DNA of 35,505 nucleotides from an uncultured Oscillospiraceae bacterium (GCA_900539425.1 UQBX01000023.1:1-35505), one strand, 5' to 3'. Shown: positions 1 through 7,218, numbered from the stretch's first letter. Translations and numbers: made by a program. The notes: generated by a model not told the origin, from the letters alone.

Positions 1-29
1 CCGAATTTGGCTTAAATAAAGGCTTTTTT

Positions 30-52
30 TATGGCAGGGGCAGAAGGACTTG
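30..52. repeat. Left attachment-site-like repeat (tRNA-Trp 3' end copy)
   Basis: Exact 23-bp copy of 4587-4609. Read on the minus strand it equals the 3' side of the tRNA-Trp T arm and acceptor stem, including the CCA. There is no 5' tRNA portion beside it, so it is a fragment and not a second gene. Confidence 0.75.
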
Positions 53-196
53 GCGTATGCTACGGCTTTGCCTTGCATACTGATGGCTCGGCGACCGAAA
101 TTCTGCGAATTTCAGTACCCGCCTCCCCGCTCTTCGCTAAAAACAGTTCACCTAACTGTTTTCTAAACGCTCAGACCCTCACGGGTTCAAGTCCTT
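44..196 (+). other. Structured intergenic region: closing stem enclosing three hairpins
   Basis: The outer 9-bp stem pairs AAGGACTTG (44-52) with CAAGTCCTT (188-196). Inside lie three consecutive hairpins: GTATGC/GCATAC (55-60 with 75-80, plus an inner GGC/GCC), GAAATTC/GAATTTC (97-103 with 107-113), and AAAACAGTT/AACTGTTTT (140-148 with 154-162). A terminator follows at 215-241. The right arm (183-196) also matches 14 nt of the tRNA-Trp T arm in the opposite orientation from the left fragment. A 61-codon reading frame crosses the region but looks incidental. It could be a structured RNA, a small non-autonomous repeat element, or decayed tRNA DNA at an island end. The structure is seen; the function is unknown. 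Confidence 0.5.
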
Positions 197-214
197 TCCA
201 ATTCTATATAAAAT

Positions 215-241
215 AAAACGGCCGCTAAAAGCAGCCGTTTT
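215..241. terminator. Bidirectional intrinsic terminator
   Basis: AAAACGGC pairs with GCCGTTTT, continued after one C/A mismatch by GC/GC around a TAAAA loop. U-tract-like flanks occur on both strands. It closes the structured region at 44-196. Confidence 0.7.
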
Positions 242-407
242 TATTTTGTCTATCTTTACCAAAAAAGATATTTTTAAGTTTTTAGTATAAGGATTCGAAC
301 GCTAAATTTATAAAGATAATTATAAACAGAAAGCTATTTTAAAAAACCAAATAAACTATTGTAGTTATTTAATAAAAGAAGTTTTAGATTTATTATAGCT
401 ATTTAGA
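242..407. other. AT-rich gene-free stretch
   Basis: No plausible reading frame, RNA gene or strong hairpin is visible. It lies downstream of the minus-strand herA gene and upstream of the terminator at 215-241. Confidence 0.5.
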
Positions 408-2108
408 TTATATCTTAGTTTGTCTTCTTAATGACTCTATAGCCTCATTTAAAGAGTTAACTGTACTTTCTTTTGACCATTCCGACCAAAATCCAACAGT
501 AGCACTATTAGGCTCTGGGTTAGGCTTATTAATATTTATTCTACTTGGTAATAAGCTTGCATCTCCTACTACTAAAGCTTCGCCTACATCCAATATCGGT
601 AAAAGTTCACCAAAATTTCCTAAACTATCCGGCAATAACTTCTTTATGACATTTTGATCATCAGCATTTGTTAATCGCATAGCAATAAAATTACTACTCT
701 GACTTAGTACTGTTCTATCGACCTCTGATGGTCTCTGCGTTATTACTACTAATCCTATTCCGTATTTTCTTCCTTCTTTAGCAATCCTTTCAAAACTAAT
801 TAAGCTCTGCGTTTCCATTCCTTGCTTAGTATTTTGAGGAATATAAAGATGTGCTTCATCACAAAAAATAGCGATGGGATTAATTTTATCTCTGTCTGTC
901 CATTGCTGAACGCTAAATATTAGTCTTGCTACCAAAGATACAACTAACGGTAACACATCTGACGGAACTTCGGAGAAATCGATTATTTTTACTCCTCCAT
1001 CATGTGATGCCGGTGACATAAGTCTTGAACATAATTTAAACATATAATCATAATTTAAAAGTGATGTATCATTTGAAAATAAAAAATTCAAACGCTTATC
1101 CATAACTTTATTTTCAAGTCTTTGAATAAACCTTGAAAGAGTTCCATTAAAGTCACCTTTTTTTAATGTATCTTTTTTAGCACCCGGAACCATTTCATTA
1201 TTGATTGCATTTAATTCATCCAACAATAACTTAATATCATACGGAACAGGACTATCAATAGTGATATCTTCAATAATATCAGGTTTATGAATGCTGTTGA
1301 GATAATCTTTTTTGCATTTAAAGACAGTTCTACTAAAAATCATCGCTTGATTAGGTGCATTATTATCTGAACGATCTATCATCATAGATATCATTTCTTC
1401 ATAAGTTAACAGCCAATAAGGAAGATAAATGAACTCCTCGCTAACGCTGTCTGAAGGCCCAGCAATTTTATAATGCTTTATATTTTGGCCTATAATTGGT
1501 TCATATTCTCCATGTATATCAAACACGACAGCATTTGATGATTGTAATTTTGCAATTTCCTCTATTAGGGTAGCAACTGTGCAAGATTTACCAGAACCAG
1601 TACTTCCTACTATGACTGCGTGTTTCTGAAATAATTTATTTCCATCCAAATACGCTATTGCATCTTTATTTAATGTATAATTACCAATTTTCAATGAATT
1701 ATCCTTTCCATCTGAATTTTTGGATAAAACACTCATAAAATTACTCAAATCTTCATTATCCATAATATAACATTTGGCGGTGATTTCAGGAACTGATTCC
1801 AAAGTTCTTTTAAAAACATTTTGACTTTCACCTAATTTATCTAAAAGAGTTCCTATTAATGTTATTTTTACAACATCATCCTTTTCAATTTCATCACTGT
1901 CATTTAACAATTCTGAAAATTTTCTAATAATCTTGCTCACCATGCCAATCAATGTTTGTCTTTGCTTAGAGGCTTTAATAGCAACTAAATTATTCACTTG
2001 TATTTTTGACAAAACATCCTCATTTTCAACCTTTACAACAACACTAGCAGTATCAACAGCAATTACAGTTCCTATTAATGATGTATCCTCAAATTTAAAT
2101 ATGCTCAT
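408..2108 (-). CDS. herA: HerA-type ATPase of a SIR2-HerA (Nezha) anti-phage system
   Basis: A 566-residue FtsK/HerA-superfamily ATPase. An N-terminal beta-rich HAS-barrel-like region (about 1-130) is followed by the motor domain: Walker A GSTGSGKS at 168-175, Walker B FCDEAH with D417/E418, and the TQRP segment near 457-460 typical of HerA (DUF87). In known SIR2-HerA systems the hexameric HerA assembles with SIR2 and controls its NADase activity during phage infection. The start chosen is ATG 2108, preceded by AGGTGAT at good spacing. A GTG at 2117 abutting the sir2 stop is the alternative and adds three residues. It is translated downstream of sir2 with essentially no gap, so the two are an obligate operon. 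Family assignment is strong; defense activity in this host is inferred from the pairing. Confidence 0.88.
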   Translation of the reverse strand: MSIFKFEDTSLIGTVIAVDTASVVVKVENEDVLSKIQVNNLVAIKASKQRQTLIGMVSKIIRKFSELLNDSDEIEKDDVVKITLIGTLLDKLGESQNVFKRTLESVPEITAKCYIMDNEDLSNFMSVLSKNSDGKDNSLKIGNYTLNKDAIAYLDGNKLFQKHAVIVGSTGSGKSCTVATLIEEIAKLQSSNAVVFDIHGEYEPIIGQNIKHYKIAGPSDSVSEEFIYLPYWLLTYEEMISMMIDRSDNNAPNQAMIFSRTVFKCKKDYLNSIHKPDIIEDITIDSPVPYDIKLLLDELNAINNEMVPGAKKDTLKKGDFNGTLSRFIQRLENKVMDKRLNFLFSNDTSLLNYDYMFKLCSRLMSPASHDGGVKIIDFSEVPSDVLPLVVSLVARLIFSVQQWTDRDKINPIAIFCDEAHLYIPQNTKQGMETQSLISFERIAKEGRKYGIGLVVITQRPSEVDRTVLSQSSNFIAMRLTNADDQNVIKKLLPDSLGNFGELLPILDVGEALVVGDASLLPSRININKPNPEPNSATVGFWSEWSKESTVNSLNEAIESLRRQTKI

Positions 2109-2117
2109 GTTTATCAC

Positions 2118-3116
2118 CTAAATTATATCTAAAAAATTTTCAAGTTTCCAATATTCTCCATCAATTTTATAATCTTTTTTATTGATTATTACTCTTGTTT
2201 TTCCTTGTTGACCTTCAATTAGCACTACATATTTTTGAGCTTTATTATTAATTAAAGATAACGCAAAATCACTCAATTTTTTCGTAACAATAACAATAGG
2301 TTTACCATAAGTAATGTTTCTTAAAATATTCTGTTGGATTTGACTATCATTAAACCCATATCCTATGCACAAATAACATTTTGCATTATTTATAATTTCA
2401 TCCGACTTATATAAGATATTTCTATATGTATCAGTAGTCAACAAAGTTTCATATTTATCCGAACCCGGTGTAACAATCTCTGGAATAAAACCCACTGGAA
2501 TTTCGTATTGCAAAGGAATGCAAATACTTTCTTTAGTATCTATACTATGAAATGTATCTAGGGAACCATGTACCTTTAATAAATTTACTACATTTTTCTT
2601 TTTTAAATCTCTATTACTTAGAGTTTTAAGATAAAATCCATCAAAACAATTGTCGATTTTTACTCCACAAATATCACAACAATACTCAATATATCTATCG
2701 TAATTAGTTGTAATTATATTAACACTATTATAACAAGTTGACATAAGTTTCTCTAATAAGTCACATAAAGGTTGTCTAGTTCTTAATATTACATTTTCGT
2801 AAAAAAATTTTATATCTGAATCAGATACAAGCTTCCAAGTTAAATTAACTATATCATTTAGTAATTCACCTTTTACATCTACACCTGTTAAAGCTGATTC
2901 CAAATCAATACCTTCGTCTAATCTATCGGTTATTTTTTGCCATTTTGTATTTTCTTTGTATTTTTCTTTTAATTCGTTTTGTAAAAAAGTTGACAATTCA
3001 TTCATACCAGGAATTCCTGCTGGAATTGAAACACCTGTACCTGCTAGAACAACAGGTGTTTCTGTTAAATATGTTTGTATTTCTTTAAATAAAGAATCTC
3101 TATTTATATTTTCCAT
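2118..3116 (-). CDS. sir2: SIR2-family NADase-like effector of a SIR2-HerA defense system
   Basis: A 332-residue SIR2-fold protein. Seen motifs are the NAD-binding GTGVS (26-30) with GIPG (34-37), TTNYD (136-140) giving the conserved Asn and Asp, HGS (183-185) giving the candidate catalytic His, and a CIGYGFND segment near 250. No Cys4 zinc module of the deacetylase type is evident; the cysteines at about 145-157 are not spaced like one. It therefore fits the defense-associated SIR2 group, which hydrolyses NAD+ to cause abortive infection. The start ATG has GGAG five bases upstream. It is the first gene of the pair and ends directly against herA. An extended -10 at 3185-3193 probably drives both. 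Function is by homology and neighbourhood. Confidence 0.87.
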   Translation of the reverse strand: MENINRDSLFKEIQTYLTETPVVLAGTGVSIPAGIPGMNELSTFLQNELKEKYKENTKWQKITDRLDEGIDLESALTGVDVKGELLNDIVNLTWKLVSDSDIKFFYENVILRTRQPLCDLLEKLMSTCYNSVNIITTNYDRYIEYCCDICGVKIDNCFDGFYLKTLSNRDLKKKNVVNLLKVHGSLDTFHSIDTKESICIPLQYEIPVGFIPEIVTPGSDKYETLLTTDTYRNILYKSDEIINNAKCYLCIGYGFNDSQIQQNILRNITYGKPIVIVTKKLSDFALSLINNKAQKYVVLIEGQQGKTRVIINKKDYKIDGEYWKLENFLDII

Positions 3117-3184
3117 TTTTTCTCCATTTTCTTAAAAGCAACACAATTTGCATGTTTTTTTACTAAATTTCCTATTTTTACAAT

Positions 3185-3193
3185 ATTATATCA
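3185..3193 (-). promoter_or_regulatory. Extended -10 promoter for sir2-herA
   Basis: On the minus strand TGATATAAT forms a TGnTATAAT extended -10 about 70 bases before the sir2 start. No good -35 is seen at 17 bases. It is divergent from the transposase promoter at 3226-3234. Confidence 0.5.
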
Positions 3194-3225
3194 TATTTTC
3201 ACAAAAAAGGCACTGCAAAATTTCA

Positions 3226-3234
3226 TGTTATAAT
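3226..3234 (+). promoter_or_regulatory. Extended -10 promoter for the IS3-type transposase
   Basis: TGTTATAAT (extended -10) lies just upstream of the AAAGGAGATG ribosome site. Transcription would begin near 3241, giving a very short leader before ATG 3256. Confidence 0.4.
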
Positions 3235-3255
3235 CATCTTAAAGGAGATGATAAA

Positions 3256-4401
3256 ATGAAAAAATATACTGATAAACAAAAACAAGATGCAATTAATCGT
3301 TATGCAAATGGCGAAACTGTTTCACATATTGTAGCTGATGTTCAAATTCCACGCAGCACGATCTATTCTTGGATAAAAGATAACCGAGAAAGTCAAAGCA
3401 ACAAAAGCATAGAAATAAGTGCAAGAAATTTTAAATGTCTTGAAAAGAAAATCACTCGTTTAGAAGGAATTATTGAGATCCTTCAAAATATAAACTGCAC
3501 AGCAATTTCTCCTTTAAACATCAAACTTAATACATTAGAGGAATTGTATGGAAAGTACAGCGTACATATGATATGTGATGCTTTGAAAGTTTCTCGTGGT
3601 ACTTTCTACAACCACATATTCCGAAATAAAAGAGATAACACTTGGTATGCCAAGCGTCGTGAAGATTTAAGAATCAAAATTCAACAAATTCATAATGATA
3701 ACAACCAAATATTTGGAGCAGCTAAAATCACTGCCATTATGAAAGAAGAAGGTTATCGCATCAGTATTGGTATGGTTCGTGAATTAATGCGCGATATGGG
3801 TTTAATTAGCATTAGACAGGATTCAAAAGATTTATATGATAAAGAACAGAGAAAATACAAAAACCACCTTAATCAAGAATTCACAGCAACACATCCAAAC
3901 GAAATATGGGTTAGTGATGTAACATATTTCAAATTAAAAACAAAAGTATTTTACATATGTGCAATCATTGATTTATATTCAAGAATGGTTGTAGGATATC
4001 GCATAAGTCACAAAAACAGCACTCAACTAACAAAAGGAACATTTAAACAAGCATATGAAAACCGACAACCTGACAATAATCTTCTTTTTCATACAGACCG
4101 AGGAGCGAATTATCGTTCAAACACATTTTGTTCATACTTAAAATCTTTAAATGTAACTCAATCATTTTCAAGAGCTCACATACCCTATGACAACTCTGTA
4201 ATGGAATCATTCTTTTCATCATTAAAAAGAGAAGAACTATATAGAACAAAATACCGCTCTGAAAATGAATTCAGAACGGCAGTTAAAAACTATATGATAT
4301 TTTATAATGAGAAAAGACCTCATGCTAAAAACGGATACAAGACACCGATAAAAAAAGAGCTTGAATTTCTTAGTAATCAAGCCAAAAAATTGAATGTTTG
4401 A
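3256..4401 (+). CDS. IS3-family transposase, single-frame OrfAB
   Basis: A 381-residue DDE transposase. The N-terminal helix-turn-helix (about 1-45, ending STIYSWIKDNRES) and a short coiled region are followed by an HTH_21-like segment (GAAKITAIMKEEGY). The integrase core follows, with Asp in WVSDVTYF, Asp in HTDRGANY, and Glu in NSVMESFFSSLKRE, ending in the typical YNEKRPH segment. IS3 elements usually split this into orfA and orfB joined by a frameshift; here it is one uninterrupted frame. The start is ATG 3256, with AAAGGAGATG upstream; an in-frame ATG at 3148 lacks a ribosome site. A candidate right terminal repeat follows the stop, but no matching left repeat was found, so the element may no longer transpose alone. 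Confidence 0.85.
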   Translation: MKKYTDKQKQDAINRYANGETVSHIVADVQIPRSTIYSWIKDNRESQSNKSIEISARNFKCLEKKITRLEGIIEILQNINCTAISPLNIKLNTLEELYGKYSVHMICDALKVSRGTFYNHIFRNKRDNTWYAKRREDLRIKIQQIHNDNNQIFGAAKITAIMKEEGYRISIGMVRELMRDMGLISIRQDSKDLYDKEQRKYKNHLNQEFTATHPNEIWVSDVTYFKLKTKVFYICAIIDLYSRMVVGYRISHKNSTQLTKGTFKQAYENRQPDNNLLFHTDRGANYRSNTFCSYLKSLNVTQSFSRAHIPYDNSVMESFFSSLKREELYRTKYRSENEFRTAVKNYMIFYNEKRPHAKNGYKTPIKKELEFLSNQAKKLNV

Positions 4402-4418
4402 ATTGGACATAGGGGTTC
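4402..4418. repeat. Candidate right terminal repeat of the IS3-type element
   Basis: Immediately after the transposase stop, the minus-strand reading TGAACCCCTATGTCCAA resembles the TGAACC-starting ends of IS3-group elements. No partner was found left of the transposase, so the left boundary is undefined. AATTGGACA (4401-4409) is also matched by an inverted TGTCCAATT at 4472-4480. Confidence 0.35.
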
Positions 4419-4534
4419 AGGTATATTGTTTTTATCTTTTCACTTTTTAATTTAAACTTTTTTGATTTTTGTGTCCAATTAAATAATAGAATATATAAGT
4501 TCTGAAACACGCATAAAATCGAGGAAAAATAAAA

Positions 4535-4584
4535 AATACCTATAACTGTCCAACCTTAAGGGGTTCAGATTTGTTATAGGTATT
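4535..4584 (-). terminator. Terminator of the tRNA-Met/tRNA-Trp transcript with an IS-end-like loop
   Basis: A perfect 12-bp inverted repeat, AATACCTATAAC (4535-4546) and GTTATAGGTATT (4573-4584), lies five bases beyond the tRNA-Trp 3' end. On the minus strand it is followed by TTTTTTATTTTT. The 26-base loop is long for a terminator and contains an IS3-end-like TGAACCCCTTAAGGTTGGACA, sharing 10 bp (AGGGGTTCAG on the plus strand) with 4411-4420. Confidence 0.65.
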
Positions 4585-4586
4585 CA

Positions 4587-4609
4587 TATGGCAGGGGCAG
4601 AAGGACTTG
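4587..4609. repeat. Right attachment-site-like repeat within tRNA-Trp
   Basis: Second copy of the 23-bp direct repeat. It covers the CCA, acceptor 3' strand and part of the T arm of tRNA-Trp, leaving the gene intact. Confidence 0.75.
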
Positions 4610-4664
4610 AACCCTCGGCACGCGGTTTTGGAGACCGCTGCTCTACCAACTGAGCTATACCCCT
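4589..4664 (-). tRNA. tRNA-Trp (anticodon CCA)
   Basis: A 76-nt cloverleaf read on the minus strand with an encoded CCA. The acceptor pairs AGGGGTA with TGCCCCT (one wobble pair), the D arm contains AGCTCAGTTGGTAGAGC, the anticodon stem GCGGT/ACCGC encloses loop CTCCAAA with anticodon CCA, and the T arm has GGTTCAAGTCC. Its 3' end is duplicated at 30-52. It is cotranscribed after tRNA-Met, separated by 7 bases. Confidence 0.97.
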
Positions 4665-4671
4665 AAAGATT

Positions 4672-4748
4672 TGGTGGGCCATCAGGGACTCGAACCCCGG
4701 ACCTACCGGTTATGAGCCGGGAGCTCTAACCAACTGAGCTAATGGCCC
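4672..4748 (-). tRNA. tRNA-Met (anticodon CAT), elongator type
   Basis: A 77-nt cloverleaf on the minus strand with encoded CCA. Acceptor strand GGGCCAT pairs with ATGGCCC, the anticodon loop is CTCATAA (CAT), and the T loop is GGTTCGAGTCC. A paired first acceptor base argues against the initiator. CAT is also used by tRNA-Ile2 after modification, but the body resembles clostridial elongator Met tRNA. Confidence 0.93.
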
Positions 4749-4765
4749 AAATCTTTGACTTAGAT

Positions 4766-4794
4766 ATAATATCACTGATTGAGCATTAAGTCAA
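4766..4794 (-). promoter_or_regulatory. Sigma-A promoter of the tRNA operon
   Basis: On the minus strand TTGACT (4789-4794), a 17-base spacer and TATTAT (4766-4771) lie 18 bases upstream of tRNA-Met. Confidence 0.8.
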
Positions 4795-4827
4795 GAATAA
4801 ATTCAAATATATTTAAAATTTTTAAGG

Positions 4828-4856
4828 TTGTAAAAAGGAATCTGCTTTATTATAAT
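4828..4856 (+). promoter_or_regulatory. Promoter of the aldo/keto reductase gene
   Basis: TTGTAA (4828-4833), 17 bases, then TATAAT (4851-4856). The predicted start near 4863 lies after the TTG codon at 4861, which supports the ATG at 4873 as the true start. Confidence 0.6.
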
Positions 4857-4872
4857 TAGTTTGGGTGATATT

Positions 4873-5721
4873 ATGAAAAACGAATTCACACTTAACAACG
4901 GAATAACTCTGCCCGCAGCAGCATTCGGCACTTACAAAACGATAGACCAAAACGCCGAAACTATAACCGAAGCAATAAAAGCAGGTTACAGGTATTTTGA
5001 CACGGCATCTTTTTACGGCAATGAAGAATATGTTGGCAAAGCCATAAAAGAAAGCGGCATACCCAGAAATGAATTTAAGATAGCTACAAAGCTTTGGAAA
5101 ACAGAGATGGGATATGACAAGACTATGTACGCTTTTGAAAGCTCTTTAAAACGGCTTGACACAGACTATATAGACCTCTATCTTATTCACTGGCCTCTGC
5201 CTGAACCCGGTTACAAAGACTGGAAGCTGCTTGATTTTGACACTTGGCAGACGCTCGAAAAATTATATAATGAGGGTGTTATAAAAGCCATAGGCGTCAG
5301 CAACTTTTTGCCTCACCACCTGAAAAATCTGCTTGACGGATGCGAAGTAAAGCCGGCGGTAAATCAAATTGAATTTCATCCCGGTTATTCTCAGGATGCT
5401 GCTCTTAACTACTGCAAGGAAAACGGAATACTTGTTCAGGCGTGGAGCCCGCTTGGCAGGACACGAGTTTTAAATGATGAACTGATTTGTGAACTTGCTG
5501 AAAAATACGGTAAATCCCCCGCCCAGATATGCATAAAATACGCTTTACAGCGTGGAGTTATGCCGATTGTAAAAACTTGTAACAAAGAAAGAATGGCTGA
5601 AAACCTTGACATTCATTCTTTTGAAATTGAAGAAGAGGACATGATGCGGCTTATGACAATGCCGCCGACGGGTTGGAGCGGCGAACATCCGGACAGAAAA
5701 AGAGTTCAGATACAGGCATAA
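4873..5721 (+). CDS. Aldo/keto reductase, 2,5-diketo-gluconate reductase-like
   Basis: A 282-residue NADPH-dependent oxidoreductase with the (beta/alpha)8 aldo/keto reductase fold, cytoplasmic. The catalytic tetrad is visible: D43 (FDTASFYGNE), Y48, K73 (IATKLWK) and H106 (YLIHWPLP). NADPH-site features near the C-terminus include the IVKTCNKERM segment, matching the usual IPKS region. It aligns best with the small prokaryotic AKR5-type reductases of broad aldehyde/keto-sugar specificity; the substrate cannot be read from sequence. The start is ATG 4873, with GGGTGAT upstream. It precedes a GH29 gene by about 45 bases, so the two may share a transcript. Confidence 0.87.
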   Translation: MKNEFTLNNGITLPAAAFGTYKTIDQNAETITEAIKAGYRYFDTASFYGNEEYVGKAIKESGIPRNEFKIATKLWKTEMGYDKTMYAFESSLKRLDTDYIDLYLIHWPLPEPGYKDWKLLDFDTWQTLEKLYNEGVIKAIGVSNFLPHHLKNLLDGCEVKPAVNQIEFHPGYSQDAALNYCKENGILVQAWSPLGRTRVLNDELICELAEKYGKSPAQICIKYALQRGVMPIVKTCNKERMAENLDIHSFEIEEEDMMRLMTMPPTGWSGEHPDRKRVQIQA

Positions 5722-5753
5722 CGCTTAATCTATACAAATTAAAGAGAGGGGCT

Positions 5754-5769
5754 GCACTCTACTGAGTGC
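5754..5769 (+). other. Small hairpin between ribosome-site-like sequence and GH29 start
   Basis: GCACTC (5754-5759) pairs with GAGTGC (5764-5769) around a TACT loop. Folding it out would bring AGAGAGGGG nearer to ATG 5781. It could modulate translation or be chance. Confidence 0.3.
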
Positions 5770-7127
5770 TGAAAATTAACATGAACCGAATTGATCTTTA
5801 TACAAGTATCGTACCGAACAGGCGGCAGCTTATTATTCAGGATATGAAATTCTACGCTTTTGTTCACTATGGAATAAACACTTTTACAAACCGTGAATGG
5901 GGCACCGGAAAAGAGAGCGAAAAAATCTTTGATCCCAAAAAGCAGAACACAGACCAGTGGTGTGAGGCAATTGCATCTGCAGGTATGAAAGGTGTAATTC
6001 TAACCTGCAAGCACCATGACGGCTTTTGCTTATGGCCGACAGAAACTACCGAACACTCCATAAAAAACAGCCCATACAAAAACGGACACGGCGATATAGT
6101 GCGGGAAGTGAGCGAAAGCTGCAAAAAGTACGGACTTAAATTCGGTGTTTATCTTTCCCCATGGGACAGAAATGCAAAATGCTACGGAACACCCGAATAT
6201 AATGATTTTTACATAAAGCAGCTTACAGAACTGCTTACGAACTACGGCGATATTTTTATGCTGTGGCTTGACGGCGCCTGCGGAGCAAAAGCAGACGGGC
6301 AGCCAGTGCAGGATTACGATTTCGAACGCATTTGGAAAACCGCAGTGGAACTTCAGCCTGATATAGTTATGTCCGGCTGTGCGCCCGATGTGCGGTGGAT
6401 CGGCAATGAGAGTGGCAAGACTCGAGAAAGCGAATGGAATGTTGTACCTAAGTTTGAATATGACCAGCAGAATTTTGCTGCGAACTGCCAAACTGATGAC
6501 AATATGAAAAAATTCCAAAAGCGCTGTCAGGATGTTATGCTGCCTGATATGGGATCAAGAGAGTTTTTAAGCAAATTTGATGAATTCATGTGGTATCCCG
6601 CTGAAGTGGATGTTTCTATTAGGCTTGGATGGTTTTATCATCCGATGCAGCGAATGACTCTTAAATCACTAAACAAACTAATGAAAATATATTACAATTC
6701 AGCAGGAAACAATTCGCTGTTTCTTCTTAACATACCGCCAAACAAAAACGGTCTGTTTGCTGAAAGTGATGTAAAACGGCTCAAGCAAATCGGAAAATGG
6801 CTGAAAAAAGAAGATGAACTTGTAATCAAAAAATACCAACGTACTGATAAGAACGGAGGATTTGAAACAGAACTTAAATTTCCCAAGCAGAGCGTTGACA
6901 GAATAAGAATGAGCGAAGATACAACAAAATCTCAGCGAATTGAAAAATACAGCATTTACGCAGGAAGCAAAAAAGTGTTTGAAGGGACTATAATAGGATT
7001 TTCCAAGATAGCTGTTTTTGAGCCTGTGGTTACCGACACGCTGACTATAAAAATAGAAGAATGCAGAAAAGAGCCGTATCTCAAAACGGCTGAACCTGTT
7101 GCAACGGGAGCATACAGAGTAAAATAA
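5766..7127 (+). CDS. Alpha-L-fucosidase-like glycoside hydrolase, GH29
   Basis: A 453-residue GH29-family enzyme without a signal peptide, so probably cytoplasmic. Seen features are MKFYAFVHYGINTFTNREWG near 27-46, the KHHDGF motif (82-87), SPWDRN (131-136) and MLWLDGACG, whose D169 is the candidate nucleophile. A C-terminal beta-sandwich-like tail follows about residue 360. GH29 enzymes release alpha-L-fucose with retention; dietary or mucin glycans are the expected substrates in a gut Clostridia. The start is uncertain: GTG 5766 or ATG 5781. Neither has a good adjacent ribosome site; GAGAGGGG at 5743-5750 is separated from both by a 6-bp hairpin. A strong terminator follows. Confidence 0.85.
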   Translation: MLKINMNRIDLYTSIVPNRRQLIIQDMKFYAFVHYGINTFTNREWGTGKESEKIFDPKKQNTDQWCEAIASAGMKGVILTCKHHDGFCLWPTETTEHSIKNSPYKNGHGDIVREVSESCKKYGLKFGVYLSPWDRNAKCYGTPEYNDFYIKQLTELLTNYGDIFMLWLDGACGAKADGQPVQDYDFERIWKTAVELQPDIVMSGCAPDVRWIGNESGKTRESEWNVVPKFEYDQQNFAANCQTDDNMKKFQKRCQDVMLPDMGSREFLSKFDEFMWYPAEVDVSIRLGWFYHPMQRMTLKSLNKLMKIYYNSAGNNSLFLLNIPPNKNGLFAESDVKRLKQIGKWLKKEDELVIKKYQRTDKNGGFETELKFPKQSVDRIRMSEDTTKSQRIEKYSIYAGSKKVFEGTIIGFSKIAVFEPVVTDTLTIKIEECRKEPYLKTAEPVATGAYRVK

Positions 7128-7142
7128 GATCAAATAATTAAG

Positions 7143-7179
7143 GCGCAGTAAGAGCGATAACTCTGACTGCGCTTTTTTT
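7143..7179 (+). terminator. Intrinsic terminator after GH29
   Basis: GCGCAGT plus AGAG pairs with CTCT plus ACTGCGC (small bulges), followed by seven T. It insulates sigG from the upstream genes. Confidence 0.88.
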
Positions 7180-7188
7180 ATTTTGCGT

Positions 7189-7218
7189 TTATAAAGCACC
7201 CAAACTCTGGCAATAATA
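7189..7218 (+). promoter_or_regulatory. Sigma-F/G-type promoter of sigG
   Basis: TTATA (7189-7193, one mismatch to the sigma-F GYATA -35), 15 bases, then GGCAATAATA (7209-7218), which fits the GGnnAnAnTA form of sigma-F -10 elements. In Bacillus subtilis sigG is transcribed by sigma-F and by its own product. Confidence 0.55.

Larger units (their letters stand above)
30..4609. mobile_element. Putative tRNA-Trp-integrated genomic island carrying SIR2-HerA defense genes
   Basis: A 23-bp exact direct repeat lies at 30-52 and 4587-4609. The right copy is the 3' end (including CCA) of an intact tRNA-Trp gene. This is the usual signature of site-specific integration into a tRNA 3' end. The DNA between is visibly more AT-rich than the genes to the right and holds HerA, SIR2 and an IS3 transposase, which is typical defense-island content. 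No tyrosine or serine recombinase is present, so the element is either a decayed remnant, mobilised in trans, or part of a larger nested array extending left of the window. The island assignment is inference; the repeat is seen directly. Confidence 0.6.

Noticed and set aside
31..216. A 61-codon open frame across the tRNA-fragment/hairpin region
   Set aside because: No ribosome site; it begins inside a tRNA 3' end copy and crosses three hairpins. Treated as incidental to the structured DNA.
2118..3116. SIR2 protein as a classical protein deacetylase
   Set aside because: No canonical Cys4 zinc module and it is directly paired with HerA, so the defense NADase type fits better.
4672..4748. Initiator tRNA-fMet or tRNA-Ile2
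   Set aside because: Acceptor end is fully paired, unlike initiator; the body resembles elongator Met. Ile2 is not completely excluded.
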